This document shows positions 11,999 to 21,744 of a stretch of DNA of 64,000 nucleotides, piece by piece. The notes under the pieces were generated by a model that saw only the letters and a program-made list of their open reading frames with translations, searched no databases and was not told where the DNA came from. The translations under genes and the position numbers were made by a program. Each line of letters opens with the position of its first letter. Position 1 is the stretch's first letter. The DNA comes from Axinella damicornis. Lineage: Eukaryota > Porifera > Demospongiae > Axinellida > Axinellidae. The stretch lies in assembly GCA_963931865.1 (NCBI GenBank), contig OZ007517.1:2546164-2610163 (forward strand), written 5' to 3'.

Positions 11999-12244
11999 GT
12001 AAAATATTGTACCTTGCATCTGGACTTTGCACATGACTTTGCGACGACGAGTCCCAACTGTCATTTCATACATGCATGGATGTGCATTTGTGCATGAAAA
12101 TCTTGTGTGTATGCAAAGTTGCACTTCCACTCTGGAATGAGTATTTTATCATCTTTTCTTTGCATTCACAGCTGAATCAGCACTCTCACATCTTCAACAC
12201 ATTCTACACACTTTTTACATGGATACAAATGCAATAGCGGAAAG
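11999..12244 (+). other. Probable 3'-UTR intron and conserved 3' exon of copy 1
   Basis: Five bases after the stop comes CCCAG|GTAAAA. A pyrimidine-rich acceptor ends at 12171, and an exon-like block (CTGAATCAGCACTCTCACATC...) runs to a second donor-like GTGAGC at 12245. The same arrangement follows copies 2 and 3, and further copies of the block lie at 14471, 33300 and 51184. It may be untranslated or an alternative C-terminus. Confidence 0.5.
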
Positions 12245-12509
12245 TGAGCAACTTCAAGTAAATTACGTCTTGCATACTAATTTGGTGTACAACTGCATAC
12301 TCTGCTGCCATGAACGTGATAAACTCTCAAGTCCCAAATTAACCACAATCAAACTTGGACCCTCAATTTGGAACACTGCCTAAGGCAGCAATACTCCAAT
12401 CCAACATGTGCTTTATTTCTAGTTGTTGGAAGACAACTGTATCGCTGAACGCATCTCCCTCGACTGATCTCTGCAATCTCAGCTGTGTCTAGCACTGCTC
12501 TCAACTGTT

Positions 12510-13300
12510 CTGTTGTTAAAGTCACATGACTCCCCACAGCCTCATTGCAGCTGTTCCTATGACAACCCATCACATGTACATGAAACGACTCACACCTTAC
12601 AAGCCCTGTATGGAAGAGACAATGACTTATCAATTATTCTGTTGCCAAACTATAACCTCATGCAGCGTGTACGAAGACCATTGCTCTTGCAAACACAGAA
12701 AGAGAAGCTTTCAGTGTTTGTACATAATTTTCAAACCAAAATGTCAGGAAAACACAAGGAAATGCCGACGTGACATGCTTGACATGAAGGACCATTTTGA
12801 AGCAAAGGCGAAAGGGAGTCCCTCGTAAACCTTAAACAATGAAGAGTGCTACCTTGTCTCAAGTGACTTGAAACCACAGTAGAAAAGCACTCACAGGCCT
12901 TCCACTTTGGCCCTCCTCACACACCTACCTACGCCTCTCTCAACGTTACCGGATTTAGCTCATCACTCGACAGCAACCACAGTGAAAAAAATCCCCTGTT
13001 GCTGGATAGTAGCAATTGTACTCAAGACCAAAGGCCCCACTGGGGTGGGACTACTTCACAAATGAGTGTTCATTACATGCAAATTCCCAACAAACTGAGT
13101 CCAACAAACTGCTCAACATCAAGGTATGTTCTTCATGAATAAGTCGTAGATTGCTCTATCTACATAGTATAATAACAGAATCACTACTTGAACTGTACTG
13201 AACCCTATCTGTTAGGTGGCCCTACCCTGATTGAATGTGTCAGGTTCAAGGAAGATACTACTGGAGCAGGTGCCCCAAAAGGAAGCAAGGAGGCTAGCTG
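12510..13300 (+). pseudogene. Decayed C-terminal copy of the giant gene, unit 1 (first remnant)
   Basis: The order of the intact gene is kept but frames are broken. CSYDNPSH-like sequence is near 12555. The NLEREVHSVCK segment appears as LANTEREAFSVC near 12687-12722. The Pro/Gln-rich linker is at 12890-13130 with an equivalent donor CAAGGTATGT, and the final Death exon start (TTAGGTGGCCCTACCCTGAT) is at 13214. Equivalent remnants lie at 32280-33030 and 49225-50095. Confidence 0.75.
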
Positions 13301-13471
13301 CAAGTAAGCTTGTGTGGCTGTTGTAGTGTTGCAGGTACAGGGTGGGCAGCATTGGCAAGAAAAAATTGGTTGTTTTGACTACAGAGTGGTTGCCATGGTT
13401 GCAAAAGAGACTTGTTTATATAGACTAATCAAATAAGACAACCTGACAGGAAGCTGGCCCAGATAATTGCT

Positions 13472-14375
13472 TAGCCTCTACCCAGGCCCACACGCAAAAC
13501 GCAGAAGTGACACTTGACAAAATTCCCGTATGTGCTGAGCTCAGCAGTCTTGATTTCGGGTAGGCGAATCACGTTCGTCCATTGCAAAAATGTAATTACA
13601 TTCTTTACCCCGTGAAAAGTGTAGCCAAAACGGCTGTTCTAGCCTTCAAGACTCACCTCTGGTCGCTCCTTGGCGAGGACTTTCTACTTAGCCATCACCA
13701 ACAGCTACCTTCCACGTGATTTCGAATGCATCCAAGTAAGGAATGTAATCGCTTACACATTTATGCTGACTGTGCACACATGGGATTTACAACTGTAATG
13801 TGAGCATCTGCCCTACAAGTGAGTTGCACTTTAATTATTACAAGTAGCTTCGCTCGCTTCGCTCGCTCAGCTACTTCCCCCTCGTTCGCCTACGTGAGTA
13901 ATCCGGCGCCGGACAGCTCTCTGTGCAGAGCTGCTGCTCCCCGATTGCGTAGCTTCAGCTGCTGCTCCCCGATTGCATTGATCCGCTTTAGACTGCTTTT
14001 CCCTTTTCCAACGCGTCCGCTTCAGCTGCTGCCAACCGATTGCGTCCCTTCAGCTGCTGCTCGCCACTTGCGTTCGCTTCAGCTGCTCTTCCCCGATTTC
14101 AACAGCTCCCCGATTGCGTCCGCTTCGGCTGCTGCTCCCCGATTGCGTCCGCTTCAACTGCTGCTCCCCGATTGCGTCCGCTTGTAGCCTCACCTGTTCT
14201 GGAAGATTCCAGCCCATGCCCAATGTTCTCGAACGTTCTTCGCAGAGTTCGAGGTTCAGTACATTGAAGTACGAAGGTCGCGCGTCACTAGTCTAGTCCT
14301 GCCCCACGAACATCCCACTTCCGTCACACACACACGGACGCACATTAAAAATCTTAATATATTGATGGTGAGTGC
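13472..14375. repeat. Unit-1-specific insertion with a ~30-bp minisatellite
   Basis: It is absent from the matching positions of units 2 and 3. From about 13925 to 14185 a degenerate unit reading TTCAGCTGCTGCTCCCCGAT is repeated some eight times. The left edge begins TAGCCTCTACCCAGGC, like a degenerate end of the local MITE family. No coding function is supported despite an open frame at 13819-14187. Confidence 0.6.
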
Positions 14376-15360
14376 ATGGGGTTGCAAAAATGAAAAGTTG
14401 GGCTCTGGAGCGCTTGCATAATGGTACTTCACTGTTACACCCTTTTACGTACCTTTTTCTTGGCACAGGAGGCATTCACAGCTGAATCAGCACTTCACTG
14501 CGTATACCACAACCACTTCACATAATACCGTTGCTACGTACATGGATACAAATGCAATGGCAGAAAGTAACTTCTCGTGTAAGAAACAGAGAATGTCTAA
14601 AGCATTCACTGTATGCCTCACGTCCTGTTAATTTGGGCTTCAACGTGATTGACTCTCAAGTCCCTTTGAAGGAAGCGTCAAAGTTAGATCTCCTGCAAGA
14701 ATTATAGCCAACCCAAGTTATTGGATATCAACGTCACTGTGGATTTATCTCCCTCACTTCATCTGATCCTGGAAATGCCAGTGTGCATGATTATTGGTAT
14801 CACTATACCATGGGTGACTCAAGAATAAGAATCTGATGTCATGAGTGCAGCCCATGGGGATATGTTAATGGTTTCTAAGGAAAGTGTGAGTGATACCGCT
14901 TTCATGGATGAGTACAAAACCAGTTTATGCCGACCTTGTGAACTCTTATCATTCCCATTTTGAACCACACATACCACTATACACAATCATGGGTACAAAT
15001 GCAGTTGAACTTTTCGTCTAAGAATGAAAGTAGTTAATTTGGAGATTGCTCTAGTGCCATGAATGTGATTGACTCTCAAGTCTGCTTCAAGGAAGTATTG
15101 AACTTGTATCTCCGGCAAAGATGATTACCAACCTTTCGAATTTGCCTACACAGCAACAATATCAATCCAACATGCAAATACCAGTGTGCATGATTATTGG
15201 TACGTACCACTATGCCATGGGTGAGATAAGAATTTCATGCAGCGAGTGCAGCCCATGGGGATATCGATATCTTAATGGTTTCTAAGTGAGTGATACTGCT
15301 TTCATGCATATGCGCAAACTTAAGCCAGTTGATATTGATCTTGCAAACTTTTACCCTTCA
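14376..15360. repeat. Decayed ~0.4-0.5 kb repeat modules, unit 1
   Basis: It starts with a copy of the conserved 3' exon (14471) and then repeats of a module. The module contains GTGATTGACTCTCAAGTC, CATGCAAATACCAGTGTGCATGATTATTGG and GAATCTGATGTCATGAGTGCAGCC in order. Module copies end near 14905, 15303 and 16005. Related copies lie at 33.7-35.7 kb and 51.5-53.9 kb. No intact frame is seen. Confidence 0.65.
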
Positions 15361-15730
15361 TCAAACACCCATCACAATGGTCTTTCACATAATATTATCT
15401 TGACACCGGTGTCAACCAACCTAGTCCACATCTGATTCGTGAGATATCTGACGAGTCCACCTTACCTCATACAGTTTGAGAAGTTGACTCTACTTCCATT
15501 CGTCTGTTCAGGCTACTAAATGGATGCAACTGTACATGTGTACTGCATAGTTTCAGTTGACCGTAATTACGGAAATTACCCCTCTGAAGCCCACTGATCT
15601 TGCAACTTGGAAAGAGAAGTGTATCATTCATGAGTTGGGACTCCAATTGGGTCCCAGTTCCTCAACTCTTACAAGAACCGAGCTGATGAACACAAGCAAT
15701 TGTCTATGCATGCTCATACTTGCTGCAGTT
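15361..15730 (+). pseudogene. Decayed COR/first-Death fragment, unit 1 (second remnant)
   Basis: AATGGTCTTTCAC (intact gene: GMVFHNPD) is followed by degraded VWYGREVDL. LKPTDLATWKEKC...ELGLQLGPSSSTL then matches the intact LKPSDIANLEREV...LGLELGLSLSTL. Frames shift repeatedly. Sister fragments lie at 35041-35370, 51880-52170 and 53180-53560. Confidence 0.7.
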
Positions 15731-16104
15731 GACTCTTGTCTCCTGCAAGAAATGATTATCAACCATGGAACACTGCCTACACACCCAACGATATTCATTA
15801 TCCAACATGCAAATTCTTCAGTGCTATTGAATATCCTTATCACCGTGGATACCTCACCTCATCTGATCCCGGAAATACCAGTGTACATGATTATTGGCAT
15901 CACTATGCCATGGGTGACTCAAAACAAGAATCTGATGTCATGAGTGCAGCCCATGGGGATTTGTTAATAGTTTCTAAGGAAAGTGTGAGTGATACTGCTT
16001 TCATGTACAAGTACAAAAACCAGTAACTGTGTTAAACTCTATGAACCATTTTCGTGTTGAAACTAAGATGAATTCCTGTTGGCAATGTGAACCAGTGCCT
16101 TTGG

Positions 16105-16600
16105 AACTGACTTTCACGGAAGAGAAGACAGGTTCGTTTGAGAATATACTATTCAAAACCAGTTTCCACTGAAATAAATGAGATCACAAATCAGACCCAC
16201 TTATGCTTGATAAGCTTGAGCACATTGTTGCTCATAAATTTGACCATTCGGACCTATCTGGGAAAAGAACACCTACACTTCATCATCCAAAGATGAAGGC
16301 CAGATCAGCAGAAGTATAATATACATGTATGGGACATCACTCCCGATCAATCTGCCCTATTCTGAAATGACTTGTGCATGTGTTGTGCCCTGTTGGCCCG
16401 GGGGGATCTTCAGCATGTGCCCTGGTGGTGTATACCTACTTTCTGAAGCCTTCAGTTCAGAAACAAAGTGGAACTTTCTGAAGAAGAAACACGGTAGTTA
16501 CCTTCAATTCCAAGTTGTAATAAAGATGCTTCAAAGACTGATTTCCTACGACATGAACAATGTCTGCAATGTCAGTTGTATCCACACTGTTTTATGCTAA
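16105..16600 (+). pseudogene. Decayed COR fragment, unit 1 (third remnant)
   Basis: It matches the intact segment TFTEEKTSPFEN ... LDKL ... HIVAHMVDRSDPSGK ... QPAPLL ... GIFCAVVVYLLSEASSSEVKWEL with stops and deletions. Examples are TFTEEKTGSFEN, HIVAHKFDHSDLSGK and VYLLSEAFSSETKW. Sister fragments lie at 35725-36090 and 53930-54340. Confidence 0.75.
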
Positions 16601-16983
16601 AGTATTTTCCATCGATCTGCTTTTGCTGCAATAAGCCTCCCCCTCCTCCCTGCTTCTCACGCACAGTTATATCAGTTCTATACTGGCAGCAGTATCTGAC
16701 TTCACACAATCATGCAGACACACATTGTACATGCCTGTTCTGCTGAATTTGATGCATCCAACATTATTTTGTGTTATACATGCACTAGCACTATTGTACG
16801 ATTTTTTGTAAGTCATCCCACCGTATGATTGTGTTTTGTAGAAGTATAGACCATTGGTCGTGTGCAGTGCCATGGAGCACTGTTTACATACAAGTTAGTT
16901 ATATACACGTTTTGACCCCCTGCATGACCTGTGGATCATTTTATTGGTTGTGTACGTATTGTGACTACCAATGATTTCATTTT

Positions 16984-17225
16984 AATGTCAAGAGTTGTTT
17001 TACAAAGTTTGCCTCTGCATGGGAAAGTAAGGCTTGTCAGTTGAAACTTCCTTGGAAGGACGATCCTCCTCACGTACTTACTTTGTTGTCATTTATTGTC
17101 ACGCAGTTGTCTGAGCATGGCCTGTTCCTCCATGTCCCTGCACGTACTGCAGCAGGAGATTTATCTCCTGATGAGGCTTGCACAGTACGGTCACATTAGT
17201 GTGGGTGTGGTTGATGGGAAGGTAT
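16984..17225 (+). other. Conserved exon-like block, unit 1; identity unknown
   Basis: A stretch ending GTTGATGGGAAG|GTATAT is conserved at 36620-36852 and 54765-54991. One frame reads LQQEIYLLMR.AQ.GHISVGVVDGK. Another reads FASAWESKACQL.LPWKD and AAGDLSPDE. Unit 3 has a 1-bp insertion (GAGATTTTATCTCC), so at least that copy is out of frame. I cannot name it. Confidence 0.35.
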
Positions 17226-17629
17226 ATCGTATAATTATATTATGGCAAATCCATCCTCAGCGCTGGTTTGAGATGGAGTTGAGTACAATGTAGCACTAGC
17301 TATAATGCACTGCGTGAGCTGCCTATAGCTACTGGATGGGCCGGGGTGAAATGCATGCAGCATACATGACTTAATTATATCCTGCCTGCTTTGCCATGTA
17401 TACAGTCTGTCTGTCCTATTCCAATAGCAGGCCTAACAGCTTGGTGATGTTGATGTCATGCAACCTCTCTCTCAATCAGCAGGTCAAGGTTGAGCTCCAT
17501 TATAGCCATTTACCATGCATCACTTCTGCAGACTGCAGGTCTGATAGATGTATAGCTATGCACTGATGGCATAGCTTCTAGTGATGTCTGGCCTGAAGTA
17601 GCAAGCTAGTGGCTGAGGTGGGTGTATAG

Positions 17630-17690
17630 TAGCCCCATTCCCATGGAGGTTCTCTCCCAGTTTTGAGGAGAGAGCCTGGGACTAAGGCTA
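17630..17690. mobile_element. 61-bp palindromic MITE, unit 1, perfect 9-bp duplication
   Basis: It begins TAGCCCCATTCCCATGG and ends with the inverse AGAGCCTGGGACTAAGGCTA. Flanks are GGTGTATAG on both sides (17621-17629, 17691-17699). The same insertion is in units 2 and 3, so it predates the triplication. Confidence 0.85.
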
Positions 17691-17875
17691 GGTGTATAGG
17701 AGGTATGCCTCTCTAAGCGCTCGGGGTGTATGGTTCTTTTGGGGATGACTTTTTGTCTTCTGTCTGGAGATCCTCCTTATAATTATAGCACACTTCAGTT
17801 CAAAATAATGCTACTTTGAGGCATTAGTACAACATGCTGGTACAAATTATGCACACTATGACACTGGTTTTGGAG

Positions 17876-17903
17876 TTCTGGCAACAACTCCTGCCAACAA
17901 AAC
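17876..17903 (-). pseudogene. Deleted copy of the last DYNC2LI1 exon, unit 1
   Basis: Only the ends of the exon remain: GTTCTGGCAACA joined to ACTCCTGCCAAC. About 70 bp seen in units 2 and 3 are missing. The Helitron sits 12 bp further on. Confidence 0.7.
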
Positions 17904-17915
17904 AGTTGTGGATCA

Positions 17916-18138
17916 TCAGAGAACGCGGTAGCGTTCTCTATTTAGGGATGGCTAAGGAAATTTCGAAATACCATACTGATGCACCAGCAGGAAAACGGCC
18001 AAAGAAGCTACTACCCCCCAAACCAAGCATGCAGACAGAATGATACTGCCTAGCAGTTCACAAAAACACTCGCAAACGTACCTGAGAGTAGGCGGGAGTC
18101 GAGTAATAAGTCGCCGTAAAATTCCGATTTCGTCATCT

Positions 18139-18175
<37 letters not shown>

Positions 18176-19610
18176 TTCTTCTTCTTTCTCATTGACTAGC
18201 ATAGCTGGACAACAAAAGCATTTCCTGAGCTAGTTCACTCACAGAACAACATCGCTTTCGTCGTAGTAGCTCCTTTCGGCCCTTTTGACTACATACTGGC
18301 AAGAACGGCACTGCTGGCTAGCGACGATTCCGTGAATTGCTAGCACGAAGCCATTTTGATGCAACCAGAGGTCACGCGTGCCAAATGCGCATGCGCAGTT
18401 TACATGCAAACGCACGTTGCATTCTTTTTACAGCATTTTGGGCGCTTGGTAATCAGCTGAATCCTTGTGAATCCATCATCTGGTGCCTCACTACCGCTGC
18501 GAGGAATTTCTACCAACCTGTTCTTGCCAAGATCTATCGTGACTATGCCATCATGGAGGCGTGGCTTTCTTTTCATGACGTAACTACAGTGCGGAACATG
18601 TATATACCACCAATACTGTGAGTGAGGTTAGAGTTTTGGAATACTGTTAGTGGAAATAGAATGAAGCATCAAAGCCTGCTCAGTGCCCAGCAGAAGGTTC
18701 ACATCCATCAAGGCAATTAATAAAACTAGAGTTGCTCATGAGAGCACGTACCCCGTGCATTTACTGTCAAGAGTTCTCTGTCTTGCTACTTCTCTCTTCT
18801 GTGTGGATACTTTCGTTCGGCATCTTTGTGTAGCCTCTCTTTCTGTTCTGCCGTCTGTCTCGCCTTGAAAGAAGGCGTTGTATTAGTTCTAAGCGTCATA
18901 CTTCAGACATGATACAGGTAGGCTACAGCGCTAGCAGCATGCAGGATGAGCTATACTAACTAGCTATAGTTGCTAGGTACGGAGTGCATGCATGCAGAAA
19001 ACATGCACAATATTGTGATATGAGATACCGTAAGTTGTGGCAGTAATGTTAGAAAGAGGGTGTGGTTAAGTTGTATAAATTAGAATTTTGGAGTTTCGCT
19101 CGCTTTTCTGTGCCTCTCAAGTGGATTCAGGTGTGTGAGTTATGTACACGCTAGTGATTTCTGAATTCTGACGATGGCATTGTGAACTAAAGTCTCAACA
19201 AGGCCTTCATTGCTGTAACTTTAACTGTAACTGTATGGACAGACAGACAGACTGACGGACAAACCAATCACTCTACCCCCTGCTGCGCATGAGCACGGGG
19301 TAATGACATCATGAAAGTTACGCATTCCATGCGCTCAAAAAACCTCACAAACTAGAAACAAAAAATTTTCTTACAAAAATTACAAATGATTTAGTGATGG
19401 CCACCCCGATCGACTCCCGAAAAAGCAGACAAACAAGGAATGCCATTAACCAGCCTCAGTCCCATCCCATCCCTAAATTCTACATTTTTCAATGGGATGG
19501 GACTGAGGCTGGTTAATGGCATTCCTTGTTTGTCTGCTTTTTCGGGAGTCGATCGGGGTGGCCATCACTAAATCATTTGTAATTTTTGTAAGAAAATTTT
19601 TTGTTTCTAG
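17916..19610 (+). mobile_element. Non-autonomous Helitron, unit 1 (1695 bp)
   Basis: It starts TC and ends CTAG, sitting between A17915 and T19611. Units 2 and 3 keep the uninterrupted GGATCATGTAT site, which shows a clean insertion between A and T. A 9-bp-stem hairpin (AGAGAACGC/GCGTTCTCT) lies 2 bases inside the 5' end. A giant 120-bp-arm hairpin occupies the 3' end. The interior has a TTTC microsatellite (~18140-18185) and an NRF1-type palindrome TGCGCATGCGCA (18386-18397). An exon-like stretch NFYQPVLAKIYRDYAIMEAW is shared with the unit 2 element. No Rep/helicase is encoded. TC...CTRR ends and A/T insertion are established Helitron traits. Confidence 0.85.
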
Positions 19611-19611
19611 T
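19351..19611. repeat. Perfect 120-bp-arm hairpin at the 3' end of the unit 1 Helitron
   Basis: Arms 19351-19470 and 19492-19611 are exact reverse complements, with a 21-nt loop. The loop-proximal part (CTCAGTCCCATCCC ... ATGGGATGGGACTGAG) is shared with the unit 2 element, while the rest of the stem differs. The right arm includes the terminal CTAG and the adjacent host T. Confidence 0.95.
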
Positions 19612-20285
19612 GTGTATTAGTAGTAGCTACAGTGTCTATGATAGGTGGTTTCAATGTCATTGAAAATTCCCGCAAAAACTGTAGGGCTAAAATGCAGCAA
19701 AGGGTCTGGTTACACATGCCATGTTTCCCAGAATGTGCTGAGTCATGCAGTGTATTCCTCTACTGGATGCTTTCCACATGGTAGGCAGTTGCTAGTGATG
19801 GCTTAGTGCCTTGCCAAGGAGCAACTAGAGCCAGTGATTTGGAGTGTAAGCGTAGAGCAGCAGCTTTAGCAGCTGTAGTCTTTCATGCATTGGAAGTCAT
19901 CTATGCATAATCAAGACTGCCGACTCAGCACATATGGCAATGCTGAAGATCAAGTGTGACCAGGCTCTTTCACGTTTTGTGCAGGCCTTGTGTGCAGGCC
20001 TTGTGTGCAGGCCTCAGTACAAGGCTATAGTGACAATGTGCCATTATTATTGAATGGGCTGTTATTGTAGGAATTGGTGGTTTAAAGGATGAGAGGAAGT
20101 GTGTGAATAGTTACACCTGCCTGGTGACTGGTCTCACATTACACATTGGTGTCAGGTACAATCTGGCACCAATGTGTGAGACCATTCATTGGCCAAGATA
20201 TACATCCCATTACCTAGGCAACCCAATGTGCAGCCTAGATAATGGATGGTGAACTTAAAACACTCATTTATATATTATAATGTAG
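19612..20285. other. Non-coding part of the DYNC2LI1 intron copy, unit 1
   Basis: It matches 37.6-38.28 kb and partly 55.74-55.95 kb. It contains a hairpin with TGGTCTCACA / TGTGAGACCA arms at 20131-20187, conserved in all units. No coding exon is supported. Confidence 0.5.
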
Positions 20286-20292
20286 TCCTTAC

Positions 20293-20389
20293 CTTATCTT
20301 TCTCAGCCCTCATGGCATCCACGGCTGGTTCCTGGTATTTAGGGTCTTTGCATGCAAGGGTCGTCTGCTAGCTCCGGCTGTGTGGACAC
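20293..20389 (-). pseudogene. Frameshifted copy of the penultimate DYNC2LI1 exon, unit 1
   Basis: It matches the unit 3 exon 55959-56051, including the donor, but carries a 4-bp insertion (TTTGCATGCAAGG for TTTGCAAGG), so the frame is broken. Confidence 0.8.
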
Positions 20390-20626
20390 CTGCAGGTGTA
20401 CTAGCATTGCTGCACTAACTACTGCAATACCATGGTACTCAGCTATACTAGAGGAACCAACGAATAGTCTAAGATGAAATAGCAAGTGTGCTAGAAGCCA
20501 ACTAAGATGTGCTAGAAGCATAAGCTAGGTGTACAAGCAGTAAATGAGATTCACGAGTCTAAGGTTTAATTACTTCCTGCCTTAAGTATTCTTTAACAAC
20601 CACTTCCTGTTGGTGAAAGTAAGGCT

Positions 20627-20825
20627 TCCAGAATCTTCCACAGGAAATTTCTAGAAGGAAGCTCTATAGGCTTCTGACAAGGAATCTTCCAGAAGGTTCT
20701 AGAACACTGAGTCTCTGAACAAAAGGAATCTTCTGGAAGTCTGCTATGCTGGCTACATGCAGATCTACTACATGGCTACACAGTGCCACAGAATGTTCTG
20801 GAAACAGTCTTGAAGGGTATATAAA
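20627..20825 (+). promoter_or_regulatory. Heat-shock-element array and TATA box of the PB1 gene copy, unit 1
   Basis: A perfect five-unit HSE (alternating GAA and TTC every 5 bp) lies at 20682-20704. Three-unit GAA..TTC..GAA sites are at 20726-20738 and 20791-20803, and a looser cluster is at 20627-20659. TATATAAA is at 20818-20825. HSF binding is predicted from the consensus. Confidence 0.85.
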
Positions 20826-20945
20826 GCCACTCGGGTGGTACCAAAGACATCCAGCGACAGCAAGAGAGCAAGAAACTCAAGAACAAGAGAACAGAGAATC
20901 CTCAACTATTTGTCAGTGCCTCACATCTACAGACCTCCAGCGACA

Positions 20946-21245
20946 ATGGTGTTTCTAAAGGTGACAGATGGCTATGAGACCCGCCGATTCCAGGTCACAT
21001 CGGAGCTCACGTTTGAGCAGTTGAGAGAGCGATTGATCAGGCTCTTCCCGAGCCTTGGGCAGGAGAAAGACCTCCTGCTGAAGTACAGGGACGCAGAGGG
21101 TGACCTCATCTCGCTCTCATCCAACGAGGAGCTCCAGGAAGTTCTAGCTCACACTCCTGACGATGCAGTGTGGAAACTGCACATCAAGAGCAACGTTCAG
21201 GAGCCCTCACTCTTCGACCATCTCTCTGAGCCATTCTCTCTGTAG
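20946..21245 (+). CDS. PB1-domain protein, truncated copy, unit 1
   Basis: The 99-residue frame starts at MVFLKV. It is nearly identical to the first ~95 residues of the full-length gene at 56594, including the acidic OPCA-like stretch ([21 protein letters not shown]). It ends EPFSL at a stop where the full-length copy continues [10 protein letters not shown]. About 0.38 kb of the middle is missing. The C-terminal Glu/Ser/Gln repeat survives downstream at 21327-21570, expanded, and followed by AATAAA at 21653. With its HSE promoter intact it may still be transcribed. Whether an intron restores the tail is unknown. It lies antisense in a DYNC2LI1 intron copy. Confidence 0.6.
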   Translation: MVFLKVTDGYETRRFQVTSELTFEQLRERLIRLFPSLGQEKDLLLKYRDAEGDLISLSSNEELQEVLAHTPDDAVWKLHIKSNVQEPSLFDHLSEPFSL

Positions 21246-21326
21246 TAGTTTCAATGTTGTCAGGGCATGGAATGTCAAGAATAGAATGGAACATTGAAGT
21301 TTGCTTAGCCTTGGGGGTTAGTTCAA

Positions 21327-21570
21327 CTCAGACACAGAGAATAAGAGAGAGGATCCGAAGAAGGAAGCAGCCCCAGAACAGACCCAGCAGGAGTCGAGAG
21401 AGACGCAGCAGGAGTCCAGTGGGACTCAGCCGGAGTCCAGAGAGATTCAGCGGGAGTCCAGAGAGACGCAGCAGGAGTCGAGAGAGACACAGCCGGAGTC
21501 CAGAGAGATTCAGCGGGACTTGAACGAGACACAGACGAGTACAGCAGAGACTGCAGCATCAGCACAGTGA
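21327..21570 (+). repeat. Expanded ~15-bp repeat array, former PB1 protein C-terminus
   Basis: Units of GAGTCCAGAGAGA / GGAGTCGAGAGAGACGCAGCA type are repeated about ten times. In the ancestral frame this reads QESRETQQESRE. In another open frame (21254-21523) it reads as an Arg-Ser-rich RSRSPERFSGSPERR sequence. Confidence 0.7.
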
Positions 21571-21695
21571 ACTGTGGATGACTCACAATCTGTTGTATTT
21601 TTAAATTTTTATCCCTTGATATGTATGTTATGTATGTAACTATAGAAAATTGAATAAAGTTTGCTGCACTATATCTTCAGACAAATTAGCAATAC

Positions 21696-21744
21696 CTGTG
21701 GGAAGAAGCTGTAGAAGGCTTGCTTCCAGAGCTCAAGTGGGTTT
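21696..21744 (-). pseudogene. Copy of the NPLELWK exon of DYNC2LI1, unit 1
   Basis: This 49-bp exon has both splice sites and encodes [16 protein letters not shown]. It is intact in sequence but orphaned, since the upstream exons are absent from this unit. Confidence 0.75.

Noticed and set aside
13819..14187. 122-residue Ser/Ala/Pro-rich plus-strand frame
   Set aside because: It is produced by the GCTGCTGCTCCCCGATTGC minisatellite inside a unit-1-only insertion and has no conservation.
18680..19345. A separate transposon within the Helitron, from TACCCCGTGC / GCACGGGGTA inverse repeats at 18750 and 19293
   Set aside because: The 10-bp inverse match alone is weak, there is no target duplication, and the unit 2 element does not give a clean empty site.
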